From assembly GCA_016713325.1 (NCBI GenBank), contig JADJPJ010000016.1, positions 124,001 through 188,000 on the forward strand: a DNA stretch of 64,000 nt, given 5' to 3'. Shown here in pieces: positions 16,610-25,406 of the stretch. Both the position numbers and the translations under genes were made by a program. The notes below the pieces were generated by a model. The model had not been told where the DNA came from, made no database searches, and worked only from the letters and a program-made list of their open reading frames with translations. Position 1 is the stretch's first letter. The number at the start of each line of letters is the position of its first letter. The stretch is from Candidatus Flexifilum affinis (lineage in GTDB: Bacteria > Chloroflexota > Anaerolineae > Aggregatilineales > Phototrophicaceae).

Positions 16610-17746
16610 ATGTCGGCATTGATGCGGGGCCTTCGAATCGTCCTCCTCGTCTTTTTCGCCGCGGCCGGCATTGGCGCCGCGCGGAACATCGTGCATGCCC
16701 AGGAAGCGGAGATGCCGCTTATCTTGTGGAGCCGCGGCGATCTCTACCGCGTCAACGACGCAGCCGTCTCGCCGGTGAAGCTGACGAATGACGGAAACCT
16801 CTCCAGCCCGGCGCTGTCGCCGAGCGGCCAGTGGATCGCCTACAAGACGGCCTCGACGGTCGGGCTGGAGGCGCTCAGCCGTGTGTCCGCCGATGGCTTG
16901 ATCGCCGAGTTCGATCTGCCCGCCGACATCGTGCTGTTCGACATCACCAGCGGCGCGGCTATCCCGCTCACCGAGCAGCCGGCCGATGCCTCGCTGTTTG
17001 TCGAGGGTACGCCCGACCGCGCTGTGCTGCGCTCGGCGCCGGTCTGGGCGCCGGACTCCTCGCAGTTGGCCTGGACAGAGGTGGACTATTCGATTGGCTC
17101 GGCCCGGCTGATGGTCTACGACGTCGCGTCGGCGCAGGCGAGCACCCTGGCACTGCTGCCGGCCCAGCCGAACCGTCTGGTGCCGCTCAACGTGCACTGG
17201 GGCAGCGCCGGGATCGCCGTCGACCTGTCGCCAGACGCGGGCAGCGACCAGTTCCACGTCATTTACGACCCGACGAGCGGCGAACCCATTGGCGCGTTGG
17301 GCGTGGCGGCAGTGCCCGGCAACTCGGTGCGGCTGACCACCTGGGTCACTGACTCCAGCGGCCGTGCGCTGCTGGGGCTGCTGTACGAATCGGGCGGCTG
17401 GACGCTGATCGACCCGACCAACAACACGCCGGTGAGCTACAGCACGCTGCCGGTGCTGAAGACCGCGGCCGACGGAAGCTGGCATTTGCGCTTTGGTGTC
17501 GACGCCTCGCTCGGCTTCTACTGGGAGGTCGAAGGCTCCAATGCCGCCGCGACCGGCGAACCGAATGGCGTGGCCCTGTCGCCGGTCGGAAACCGGCTGG
17601 CGGTGGTCGGCCAGCCCGCCGCCGGCGTGGCGTCGATCTTCGACGGCAGCGCCATGACGGCGATCGCCGGTACGGGCAGCGGTGAGGGTGAGATTCCGGT
17701 GGGGGCGGTCCTCTGGGGCCCGATGCAGTGGGTGCTGGGACTTTAG
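16610..17746 (+). CDS. Secreted TolB/WD40-like beta-propeller protein
   Basis: A 378-residue protein starting at ATG 16610 (MSALMRGLRIVLLVFFAAAG), with a signal peptide ending near IVHAQEA. The mature part has blade-like repeats with the TolB/PD40 signature: LTNDGNLSSPALSPSGQWIAY, SAPVWAPDSSQLAWTEVDY and ALSPVGNRLAVVG. These are the P-x-W-S-PDG-x-x-A-like strands of a six- or seven-bladed propeller. No catalytic residues are visible; a role in binding or reporting is likely but unknown. The open frame extends upstream through the repeat element, which is why the downstream ATG is preferred. Confidence 0.65.
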   Translation: MSALMRGLRIVLLVFFAAAGIGAARNIVHAQEAEMPLILWSRGDLYRVNDAAVSPVKLTNDGNLSSPALSPSGQWIAYKTASTVGLEALSRVSADGLIAEFDLPADIVLFDITSGAAIPLTEQPADASLFVEGTPDRAVLRSAPVWAPDSSQLAWTEVDYSIGSARLMVYDVASAQASTLALLPAQPNRLVPLNVHWGSAGIAVDLSPDAGSDQFHVIYDPTSGEPIGALGVAAVPGNSVRLTTWVTDSSGRALLGLLYESGGWTLIDPTNNTPVSYSTLPVLKTAADGSWHLRFGVDASLGFYWEVEGSNAAATGEPNGVALSPVGNRLAVVGQPAAGVASIFDGSAMTAIAGTGSGEGEIPVGAVLWGPMQWVLGL

Positions 17747-17870
17747 TCTGGCGCGAGGACGGTCGTCGCGTAGGTTGTCCGTTGGTTAAGCGACGGTTTG
17801 CCTACTCTTGCCTTGCGCTGTAATTTTTTGCGTTACGATACATTCAAGAACTGGTTCGGAGGAATGGATG

Positions 17871-19313
17871 ATGAGACGCAAAGCTCTCCTTCTGATGCTG
17901 CTGGCGAGCATCCTCGCCCTGCTGTGGATTCAGCCCGCCGCCGCCCAGACGGGCGTCACCTGGCGTGCAGAGTACTACAACAATGCCACGTTGGGGGGGA
18001 ATCCCACGCTGGTGCGCACGGATAACCAAATCGCTTTCAACTGGGGCACTGGCTCGCCCGATGCTTCGATCCCGTCGGACAACTTCTCGGTCCGTTGGGC
18101 GACCGACGTCAATCTGGCGCCGGGCAACTACCGTGTCTATGCCCAGGCGGATGACAACATCCGCGTGATCTTCAACTTTGGCTACCAGCCGGTGATAGAC
18201 ACCTTCGCCGACACGTCCAAGGTCAGCCAGCTCGTCTCCGGTGACTTCAACGTCCCGGCGCAGGGCACCTACCACATTCAGGTGGACTATCGCGAACTGA
18301 CCTCGTCGGCCTTCGCGTATCTGACCTTCGTCAATCTGGCGTCGAACCCGAACTTCCCCGGCTTCCCGATTCAGCCGCCGCCGACCACCGGGCAGCCGGT
18401 CCCCGGCACCACCTGGACAACGCAGTACTATGCCAACCCCAACCTGGCGGGCGACCCCGCAGCCATCTTCACCGAGGGCGCTGTGACCCATAACTGGGGC
18501 AGCGGCGCGCCGCTGGGCACTGTGCCGGCGGACAACTTCTCGGCTCGCTGGTCGAGCATCCAGGCGCTGCCGGGCGGCAACTACTCGCTGAACGTCCGCG
18601 CCGACGATGGCGTGCGGGTGTACGTCAACGGCGTGCTGACGATCGACGAGTGGCACAGCGCCAGCGGCGTTACGTATACGCGTAATCTGGCTCTGCCAGG
18701 TGGTTCCAGCAGCTTCGTGGTCGAGTACTTCGAGGCTTTTGGCGACGCCTATATCGAATTCACCCTGCTCCAGTCGGGTCAGGTCTTCCCGACGGCGGTG
18801 CCGACCTCGGTGGTCGTGCCGCCAGGCAGCGCCACCGCTACGGTGACGGCTTACCGTTTGAACGTTCGCGCCGCGCCGGATGCGTCCAGCGCCGTGCTGA
18901 CGATCATCAACCGCTTTGAGCAGTACCCGGTCACTGGCCGCAATGCCGCCAACACCTGGTATCAGATCCAATTCGGTACGGCGCTCGGCTGGGTGTCCGC
19001 ACGCTGGATCAACGTCGCGCCGTTCGGCGTCGACGTCCCGGTCGTCGGTGGGGATACCCCGGCGCAGCCGCCGCAGGCCACCGGCAATGTCGTGACCGCG
19101 ACGCCGTACAATGTGGTCATCCGTCAGGGACCGAGCACCACGTTCTCGCGCATTGGTCTTCTGCCGGCAAGCGCGGTCGCGCCGGTCCTCGGCCGCAACG
19201 CCAACAACACCTGGTGGCAGATTAACTACAACGGCCTGGTGGGCTGGGTGAGCGGCCAGTATGCCATCATCAGCCAGACGGCGAACATTGGTAGTATTCC
19301 GGTGACGGGGTAG
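17871..19313 (+). CDS. Secreted protein with two PA14-like and two SH3b domains
   Basis: The start is MRRKALLLMLL at 17871, seven bases after GGAGGA; ATG 17868 is an alternative. After the signal peptide (ends AAAQTG) come two PA14-type domains. The first is WRAEYYNNATLGG through AYLTFVNLA (about residues 30-160). The second is WTTQYYANPNLAGDP with VRADDGVRVYVNGVLTIDEW (about 185-310), the usual carbohydrate-binding PA14 core. Two SH3b domains follow: YRLNVRAAPDASSAVLTI to GWVSARWI, and YNVVIRQGPSTTFSRIG to GWVSGQYA. It is probably cell-surface, binding glycan or wall polymer. No enzymatic domain is visible. Confidence 0.75.
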   Translation: MRRKALLLMLLASILALLWIQPAAAQTGVTWRAEYYNNATLGGNPTLVRTDNQIAFNWGTGSPDASIPSDNFSVRWATDVNLAPGNYRVYAQADDNIRVIFNFGYQPVIDTFADTSKVSQLVSGDFNVPAQGTYHIQVDYRELTSSAFAYLTFVNLASNPNFPGFPIQPPPTTGQPVPGTTWTTQYYANPNLAGDPAAIFTEGAVTHNWGSGAPLGTVPADNFSARWSSIQALPGGNYSLNVRADDGVRVYVNGVLTIDEWHSASGVTYTRNLALPGGSSSFVVEYFEAFGDAYIEFTLLQSGQVFPTAVPTSVVVPPGSATATVTAYRLNVRAAPDASSAVLTIINRFEQYPVTGRNAANTWYQIQFGTALGWVSARWINVAPFGVDVPVVGGDTPAQPPQATGNVVTATPYNVVIRQGPSTTFSRIGLLPASAVAPVLGRNANNTWWQINYNGLVGWVSGQYAIISQTANIGSIPVTG

Positions 19314-19317
19314 AGAC

Positions 19318-19372
19318 CGCTCACCACCTCTCCCACGCAAGCGTGCCACCAAGCTGGCCTGGGAGAGGGGCG
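19318..19372 (+). repeat. Intergenic palindromic repeat (REP-like), copy 3
   Basis: CTCACCACCTCTCCCACGCA with GGGAGAGGGG as the closing arm; the inner CACGCAAGCG is shared with the copies at 6208 and 59339. It sits directly after the PA14 gene stop. Confidence 0.6.
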
Positions 19373-19494
19373 GTAGGGACGAGGCCTGTCTCGTACGAAA
19401 CGTGACGTTGCGCGGACGCCCCATGGGTCGGCCCAACAGTTGGAGCGCTGTTCCGGTGAACTGGAATGGCGCTTTTCTAGATCTGGCAGAACGC

Positions 19495-19522
19495 TTGACA
19501 TATTGATTAATATCGATACAAT
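19495..19522 (+). promoter_or_regulatory. arsR promoter with overlapping ArsR-type operator
   Basis: TTGACA (19495-19500), 16-bp spacer, TACAAT (19517-19522). The spacer holds ATTGATTAATATCGATA, an A/T-rich palindromic stretch with the TATCGAT half-site also found before arsM. With start codons at 19529/19532 the mRNA would be almost leaderless. Confidence 0.6.
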
Positions 19523-19528
19523 GAGGGC

Positions 19529-19858
19529 ATGATGATTGATGCACAGGCCCTGCAATTCGCAAAGGCGATCGCCGACGATACGCGCCAGGAGATCATGACG
19601 CATCTCTGCTGCGTCTGGTTGAACGTGTCGGAAATCGTCGAGAAGCTGGACGGCCGCGTGAATCAGCCGACGGTCAGCCACCACCTGAAGAAGCTGGAAG
19701 AGGCCGATCTGGTGCAGGTGCGCCAGGAGGGCCGGAACCGCTTCTACACGCTGAACCAGGAGAAGGTGACGTTCTGCTGCGCCCGGCTGGTGACGCAGTT
19801 CGCCCCCGATTTCGCGGCCCAGGTCGTGCCTCTCGATCAGATCACCGTGGCGGAATGA
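19529..19858 (+). CDS. arsR: ArsR/SmtB-family arsenic-responsive repressor
   Basis: A 109-residue winged-helix regulator. It reads DDTRQEIMTHLCCVWLNVSEIVEKL, then the recognition helix NQPTVSHHLKKLEEADLVQV, then the wing RQEGRNRFYTLNQEKV. Candidate As(III) thiols are the Cys pair in THLCCVW (helix alpha3, the classic ArsR site type) and a second pair FCCARL near the C-terminus. Binding As(III) should release it from its operators. It precedes arsM on the same strand, with a half-site-sharing palindrome between the genes. Its promoter overlaps an operator-like repeat, so it is probably autoregulated. Confidence 0.85.
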   Translation: MMIDAQALQFAKAIADDTRQEIMTHLCCVWLNVSEIVEKLDGRVNQPTVSHHLKKLEEADLVQVRQEGRNRFYTLNQEKVTFCCARLVTQFAPDFAAQVVPLDQITVAE

Positions 19859-19882
19859 CCGCCCCTTTTTTTGCTCGTATTC

Positions 19883-19898
19883 ATCGATATGTATCGAT
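19883..19898 (+). promoter_or_regulatory. ArsR operator-like palindrome before arsM
   Basis: ATCGATA-TG-TATCGAT, a perfect 7-2-7 inverted repeat 19 bp before the arsM ATG. The TATCGAT half-site also occurs in the arsR promoter spacer. It suggests separate ArsR control of arsM. Confidence 0.6.
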
Positions 19899-19916
19899 AT
19901 GTGAGGAGAACACCCC

Positions 19917-20678
<762 letters not shown>

Positions 20679-20746
20679 AGTGATGATAGACGGCCAAGAT
20701 AAACCTGGCCGATCTGCAGAGTCTGTGCCACCGCTGTCGCTTTTGC

Positions 20747-20878
20747 GCCGAGGACTGAAGCGCCTCGGCTACGGAACCGATAGGTCCACTGAAGGGACCG
20801 AAAAACAGGGGCGCAGCTAAAGCTCCTTTAGTGAGCTTGTCTTTGCCTAGCCGAGGGGTTTCCATCAGCACCCTCGGC
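20747..20878 (+). ncRNA. Candidate structured RNA element with four hairpins
   Basis: The gap 20679-21115 has no credible gene. Four consecutive hairpins are: H1 GCCGAGG-ACTGAAGCG-CCTCGGC (20747-20769), H2 GGTCC-ACTGAAG-GGACC (20783-20799), H3 CTAAAG-CTC-CTTTAG (20817-20831), H4 GCCGAGGG...CCCTCGGC (20850-20878). H1 and H2 share the loop ACTGAAG. The left arm of H1 also matches the right arm of H4, so a long closing helix around H2 and H3 is an alternative fold. Strand is assumed plus, upstream of murJ. I recognise no known RNA family. Confidence 0.45.
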
Positions 20879-21081
20879 GGGCCAGCATGAAGTATCCGGG
20901 TCCGGCATCATTCATTTCGGTTGTCTATGAAAACGGAGAGCGTGTTTGCAGGGCGTAGACGTGGATCCCGCGCGCAGTCGCACAGGATGGCGCAGGGGCA
21001 CACCCGTGTCAGGCCAGCCACAACTCCGCATGCACGCTCTGAGTTCTGAACCTCACCCCGAAGCCTGATCGGCCTGTGCTG

Positions 21082-21087
21082 TATAAT
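21082..21087 (+). promoter_or_regulatory. Possible -10 element for murJ
   Basis: A perfect TATAAT followed by GCGGGGGC. No good -35 box is found at the right distance. The same TATAATGCGGG string is also found at the lasso enzyme promoter (10404). Confidence 0.4.
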
Positions 21088-21115
21088 GCGGGGGCATGGC
21101 GCGTCCTGTAAGGTC

Positions 21116-22534
21116 GTGTCGTGCCCCTACTGGATTTATACAGCACAGGTCGGCTTCGCTTTGGCATCACGCGCGCTCTCGAATGCCCAGATCGCCCGCG
21201 CGGCGGTCGTCATCATCGTCGGATTCCTGGCCAGCGGCGTGCTTGGGCTGCTGCGGACCTGGGCGTTTTCCGTCACCTTCGGGGCCAGCCCGGAATTGGA
21301 TGCCTTCTACGCGGCGCGCCAGCTTCCCGAGGCGCTGTTCGTGCTGGTGGCGGGTGGGGCGCTCGGATCGTCATTCATCCCGGTCTTCGAGCGCTTCCTG
21401 GCCAAAGGCGACGACGACGGCGCGTGGCGGCTGGCCAGCGCGGTCATGACGACGGTCTTTCTGCTGGGAGCGGCCCTGGCGCTGCTGCTGGCGATTCTGG
21501 CGCCGCTGGTGGTGCCGCCGCTGCTGGAGCCGGGTGCGCCGCCGGAAAAACAGGCGCTGACCACAGCCCTGACGCAAATCATGCTGATCACCGTGGCTAT
21601 CTTCGGCGTCAGCGGCCTGCTAATGGGGATTCTCAACGCGCAGCGGGTGTTCCTGCTGCCGGCCCTGGCCCTGAGCATGAACAATATCGGGCAGATCATC
21701 GGGGCGTTTGTCCTGACTCGCCTGTTCACCGCCGATGGCTCTCCGTCGGTCTACGGGCTGGCCTGGGGCGCGGTGCTGGGGGCGCTGCTGCATCTGCTGG
21801 TGCAGGCCCCGGGTCTGCGGCGCGCCGGCGCGAAGCTGCGCGTGCTGCCGGACCTGCGCGTGCCGGGCGTGCGCGACGTGCTGCTGCTGATGGGCCCGCG
21901 CGTGCTGGGTCTGGCGGTGGTGCAGATCAACTTCATCGTCAACGTCAACCTGACCTCGGGCATGGTCGAGGGCAGCCGGGTGGCGCTGGTCACCGCCTGG
22001 ACGCTGATGTTCTTCCTGCTCGGCGTGCTCGGCCAGAGCGTCGGCTCGGCGCTGTTTCCGTCACTGTCGGCGCTGGCGGCGGCGGGGGACACGGCCGGTT
22101 ATCGCAACCGGCTGAACCGCGCGCTGCTCGGTGTGGTCGGCCTGAGCGTCCCGGCCATGATCGCCGTCTGGACGCTGGGCGCCTGGGGGATCACTCTGGT
22201 TTTCGGCTATGGCGAATGGACCCCGGAGGCGACTCTGGGCACGGCGGCGGCTCTGAGCTGGTTCGCGCTGGGCATCCCCGGCCACGCCGCGCTGGAGATC
22301 CTGTCGCGGGCATTCTACGCGCTGAGCGATACGCGGACGCCAGTCACGGTCGGCATTGCCTCGATGACGGCCAACATCATCCTCAGCCTGATCTTCATCC
22401 GCTTCATCGGCGACCCGGCCAGCCTGACCAACGGCGCGTTTCTGGGTCTGGCGCTGGCCAATTCACTGACTACACTGGCCGAGGCGCTGGCGCTGTGGCT
22501 GCTGCTGCGCCGCAAAATGCGCCGGGCCGGCTGA
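21116..22534 (+). CDS. murJ: Lipid II flippase MurJ (MviN family)
   Basis: About 470 residues with 13-14 membrane helices of the MOP/MviN family. Typical stretches are GVLGLLRTWAFSVTFGASPELDAFYAA cut short here to LRTWAFSVTFGASPELDAFY, LPEALFVLVAGGALGSSFIP, FGVSGLLMGILNAQ and LVFGYGEWTPEATLGTA. It moves lipid II across the membrane for peptidoglycan synthesis. The open frame begins at 21086, but that codon overlaps the possible -10 box, so the GTG at 21116 or the TTG at 21161 is the likelier start. Spacing to A/G-rich sites is poor for both, so the exact start is uncertain. Confidence 0.85.
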   Translation: MSCPYWIYTAQVGFALASRALSNAQIARAAVVIIVGFLASGVLGLLRTWAFSVTFGASPELDAFYAARQLPEALFVLVAGGALGSSFIPVFERFLAKGDDDGAWRLASAVMTTVFLLGAALALLLAILAPLVVPPLLEPGAPPEKQALTTALTQIMLITVAIFGVSGLLMGILNAQRVFLLPALALSMNNIGQIIGAFVLTRLFTADGSPSVYGLAWGAVLGALLHLLVQAPGLRRAGAKLRVLPDLRVPGVRDVLLLMGPRVLGLAVVQINFIVNVNLTSGMVEGSRVALVTAWTLMFFLLGVLGQSVGSALFPSLSALAAAGDTAGYRNRLNRALLGVVGLSVPAMIAVWTLGAWGITLVFGYGEWTPEATLGTAAALSWFALGIPGHAALEILSRAFYALSDTRTPVTVGIASMTANIILSLIFIRFIGDPASLTNGAFLGLALANSLTTLAEALALWLLLRRKMRRAG

Positions 22535-22624
22535 TTCCACCGAAATTTGGGTCTTTGATGCGCGCGTAAACGGCTGGACAATGGTTGAACCTTAGAACCG
22601 GTTCTGCACAGTTTTCAGGAGCCA

Positions 22625-23110
22625 ATGGACGCCCAGGACCCTTATGCACAGGGGCGCGTTCGACGCGCCCGCCCCGATGAGAGCGACTTTCTCACCGATC
22701 TGGTCTTCCGGTCGAAAGCCCACTGGGGCTACCTGCCGGACTATATGGAAACCTGGCGCGGCGACATGCTCGTCACGCCGGAGAAGATCGCCGCTGAAGA
22801 CGTCTACGTCTATGAGCGCGGCGGCGTGGTGATGGGCTACGTGGCGCTGTGCCACCTGGATGACGAGACGCTGGAGCTGGACGACCTGTTCGTCGCCCCG
22901 GAGGGAATTGGCCACGGGATCGGGCGGGTGCTGTGGGAGCAGGCGGTGGCGGTGGGGCGGCGGTTGGGGTGCCGGTGGATGGTCTGGGATGCCGACCCGT
23001 TTGCCGAGCCGTTCTACCGGCACATGGGGGCGCACTCGGTGGGGTTCGCGCAGTCGGCGTACTACCCGGAGCGCATCCTGCCAAAGATGGTGTATGCGCT
23101 GGCAGGCTGA
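22625..23110 (+). CDS. GNAT-family N-acetyltransferase
   Basis: A 161-residue single GNAT domain: RRARPDESDFLTDLVFRSKA at the N-terminus, VVMGYVALCHLDDE (strand 4), then motif A LDDLFVAPEGIGHGIGRVLW with the acetyl-CoA-binding IGHGIG turn, and the motif B region ADPFAEPFYRHMGAHSVG. It transfers acetyl from acetyl-CoA to an amine of an unidentified small molecule or protein. The ATG at 22625 follows CAGGAGCCA, an AGGAG ribosome site. It lies 90 bp after murJ on the same strand. Confidence 0.8.
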   Translation: MDAQDPYAQGRVRRARPDESDFLTDLVFRSKAHWGYLPDYMETWRGDMLVTPEKIAAEDVYVYERGGVVMGYVALCHLDDETLELDDLFVAPEGIGHGIGRVLWEQAVAVGRRLGCRWMVWDADPFAEPFYRHMGAHSVGFAQSAYYPERILPKMVYALAG

Positions 23111-23193
23111 CCGGGCGGACACGCAGGTCTGCCTCTGCATGACCTCTCGTGCTGGTCAAGCAAGTCCTTTGCGCCTGAGGAGGATAACGCCCC

Positions 23194-24087
23194 ATGGCTG
23201 ATGCAGGTCGCAGAAGAACCCTGATGCATGGCGTGCTGGCGCTGGTTCTTCTGGCGCTGATACTCCTGCTGATTATCTACCCGTTCCTCCCCGGTGAGTA
23301 TGACCGACTGGCCCTGCCGCTCTCCATGATGGCGCAGGTAGGGAGTGTCGTCAGCCTGCTGCTGGCTCCGGTGGGCTCCCTGTGGCTCGTCTACGAAGTC
23401 TGGAAGCGAGTGCGTCACCGAAGAACTGGCCAGTTTCCGCCGAGGGCGACCCTGTTCGCATTTCTCAGCCTGATCGCATTATTCGTGGTCGGGCTCGTCA
23501 CCAGCGTCGTCGCTACGATGACCGCCGGTCTTGCACTTGGATTACTTTCCGGTGGTCTGTGGATTCTCACCCTGGTCGCCCTCGGTAGGCGGGCGTGGGC
23601 GTTGCGACGCGCAGAAAGCTCTCGCTTCAATCCCGTACCGCTCTATCTCATCGGCGTGCCGATCACCGCTGTGGCGTTTCAGGCCTGGGTGATTCCCCTG
23701 GCCATGGAGTCCAGTCGCAGCCATGCCATTGCCATGAGCGCGCCGCTGATCCACGACATCGAGCGCTACTACACGCAGAATGAGCACTATCCGGCCTCGC
23801 TGTTGGCCGCCTGGAGGGACTACTCCCCTTCGGTAGTCGGCATTGAGGGATACCACTACCAGCCGCAGGGCGAGGGCTACTCCATCTTCTTTGAGCAGCC
23901 CCGCTTCCTCTTTGACGACTTCGGGGCGCGCGAGTTCGTCATGTATAACGCTCAAGACCAGTATGTCATGATCAGCCACACGTCATGGATTCTGCTGCTC
24001 CGGCCGGCCCAGGCGAGGGCGAACCCAGGCTGGTATGACTCGATGGCGACCTCCACACAGCACTGGCGCCGCTTCTTATTCGATTAA
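23194..24087 (+). CDS. Polytopic membrane protein of unknown function
   Basis: A 297-residue protein with about five membrane helices in the first 170 residues (LMHGVLALVLLALILLLIIY, MMAQVGSVVSLLLAPVGSLW, LFAFLSLIALFVVGLVTSVV, TAGLALGLLSGGLWILTLVA, YLIGVPITAVAFQAWVIPLA). A soluble C-terminal part follows. It starts with HDIERYYTQNEHYPASLLAA, which resembles a pseudopilin-like segment (helix, then YPxSLxxL), and ends in strands. A role in secretion or envelope processes is possible but not shown. GGAGG lies 13 bases before the ATG. I do not recognise the family. Confidence 0.6.
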   Translation: MADAGRRRTLMHGVLALVLLALILLLIIYPFLPGEYDRLALPLSMMAQVGSVVSLLLAPVGSLWLVYEVWKRVRHRRTGQFPPRATLFAFLSLIALFVVGLVTSVVATMTAGLALGLLSGGLWILTLVALGRRAWALRRAESSRFNPVPLYLIGVPITAVAFQAWVIPLAMESSRSHAIAMSAPLIHDIERYYTQNEHYPASLLAAWRDYSPSVVGIEGYHYQPQGEGYSIFFEQPRFLFDDFGAREFVMYNAQDQYVMISHTSWILLLRPAQARANPGWYDSMATSTQHWRRFLFD

Positions 24088-24175
24088 CGGCTGAACCGCC
24101 GGGGAGGCGCCAAATTATGTTTACCCTTGAGGTATTACAGGCCTGAGCAAACGATTTCCATGTCCGTGAGGCGCT

Positions 24176-25342
24176 TTGGTCTTGAAACGGTCAGCCAATC
24201 TCAGACTGCTGTCCTGGTTCAACTTCTTTTCCTTCTTGCGGCTCTATGGCGTGGTGGCGGTGATCTACTTCGCACAGATCACCGGCTCGTATGCGCTTGC
24301 TCTGAGCATTTACTCCATCGCCAATATCGCGCGTGCGGCATTCGAAATCCCGACGGGCATCATCTCCGACAAACTGGGCCGAAGCATCTGCCTGCGTCTG
24401 GGCGCGCTGGCGAGCGTGCTTTCGGTGGCGTGCTACGCCATTGGGCAGGACTATGCCATCCTGGTGATCGGCGCGGTGCTTGAAGGCGCGTGCCTGGCGT
24501 TCTTCAGCGGCAACAACGACGCGCTGCTGTACGAATCGCTGGCCGAGCATGGCCAGGAGGTTCGCTACCCCGAAGCGCTCGGCAGGGCGCGCTCGGCGAT
24601 GGAGCTGGCGGGCTTTCTCGCGTCGATCCTGGGTGGGCTGATCGCGTCCGTGTCGTTTGGCGTGTTGATGGGGCTGTCGATGATGCCGCAGTTGATCGCG
24701 CTGGCGTTGAGCTTCGGTTTCCGCGACGCAACCGTCCACCGCAGGACCCCGGAGAACGTTCTCTTCCATCTCAAAGAGGCACTGTCCTATTACATGAGCA
24801 ACTGGCGGTTGCGTACCCTGAGTCTCGCCGAGATCATCGGTGTGGGCATGGGTGACGCAGCCTGGTCGCTGCAAGCCGCGTTTTACAACATGTTGCTCCC
24901 CATCTGGGCAGTCGGCGTGATGATCTCGCTGAACTACCTTGCCAGCACCATTAGCTTCCGTCTGAGCGGCAGGCTGATTGAGCGCTTCAAGGCACTGAAT
25001 CTGCTGCTGTTCTCGGCCATCTACAGCCGCGTCCTGGCCTTCATCGCGCTGATCTCCCCAACGGTGTTTTCGCCGCTGCTGATGGCCTCTGCCTCAGTGA
25101 CCTATGGGCCGTCGGTCGTCGCTGGGAATACCCTGCTGCAGGCCGAATTCACCGATCGGCAGCGTGCCACGATGGCTTCGATCAACTCGCTGGCGGGAGG
25201 CTTCTTCTTCGCGGTGATGGCGGTGCTTCTCGGTGCCTACGCCGACCGCTTCGGCACGGCGCATGCTCTGCTGATCGCTCAGGTGCTTCAGCTCCCGCTG
25301 ATCGGGCTGTACTGGCAGGTCTTTCGCAAAACGCGGTCCTGA
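24176..25342 (+). CDS. MFS transporter
   Basis: A 388-residue major facilitator protein with 10-12 predicted helices. The loop 2-3 signature is present in diverged form (GIISDKLGRSICLRLGA, matching GxxaDrxGrkxxl), and SGNNDALLYESLAEHGQEVR follows helix 4. The second half has a weaker copy (LLGAYADRFGTAHALLIAQ). The start is taken as TTG 24176, five bases after GAGG, because an in-frame stop lies just upstream. Substrate unknown; drug or metabolite efflux is likely. The gene stands alone between the membrane protein and a methyltransferase. Confidence 0.75.
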   Translation: MVLKRSANLRLLSWFNFFSFLRLYGVVAVIYFAQITGSYALALSIYSIANIARAAFEIPTGIISDKLGRSICLRLGALASVLSVACYAIGQDYAILVIGAVLEGACLAFFSGNNDALLYESLAEHGQEVRYPEALGRARSAMELAGFLASILGGLIASVSFGVLMGLSMMPQLIALALSFGFRDATVHRRTPENVLFHLKEALSYYMSNWRLRTLSLAEIIGVGMGDAAWSLQAAFYNMLLPIWAVGVMISLNYLASTISFRLSGRLIERFKALNLLLFSAIYSRVLAFIALISPTVFSPLLMASASVTYGPSVVAGNTLLQAEFTDRQRATMASINSLAGGFFFAVMAVLLGAYADRFGTAHALLIAQVLQLPLIGLYWQVFRKTRS

Positions 25343-25406
25343 TCATCCCCGCGAGCGCCCGCCCTGTTACAATCTACTTGAGATGTCCCCCAAGAGATGA
25401 GGCGTT

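Noticed and set aside
20679..21115. Cobalamin or other known riboswitch
   Set aside because: None of the conserved core strings I know is found, and no ATG-proximal terminator is visible; it is kept only as an unassigned structured element.
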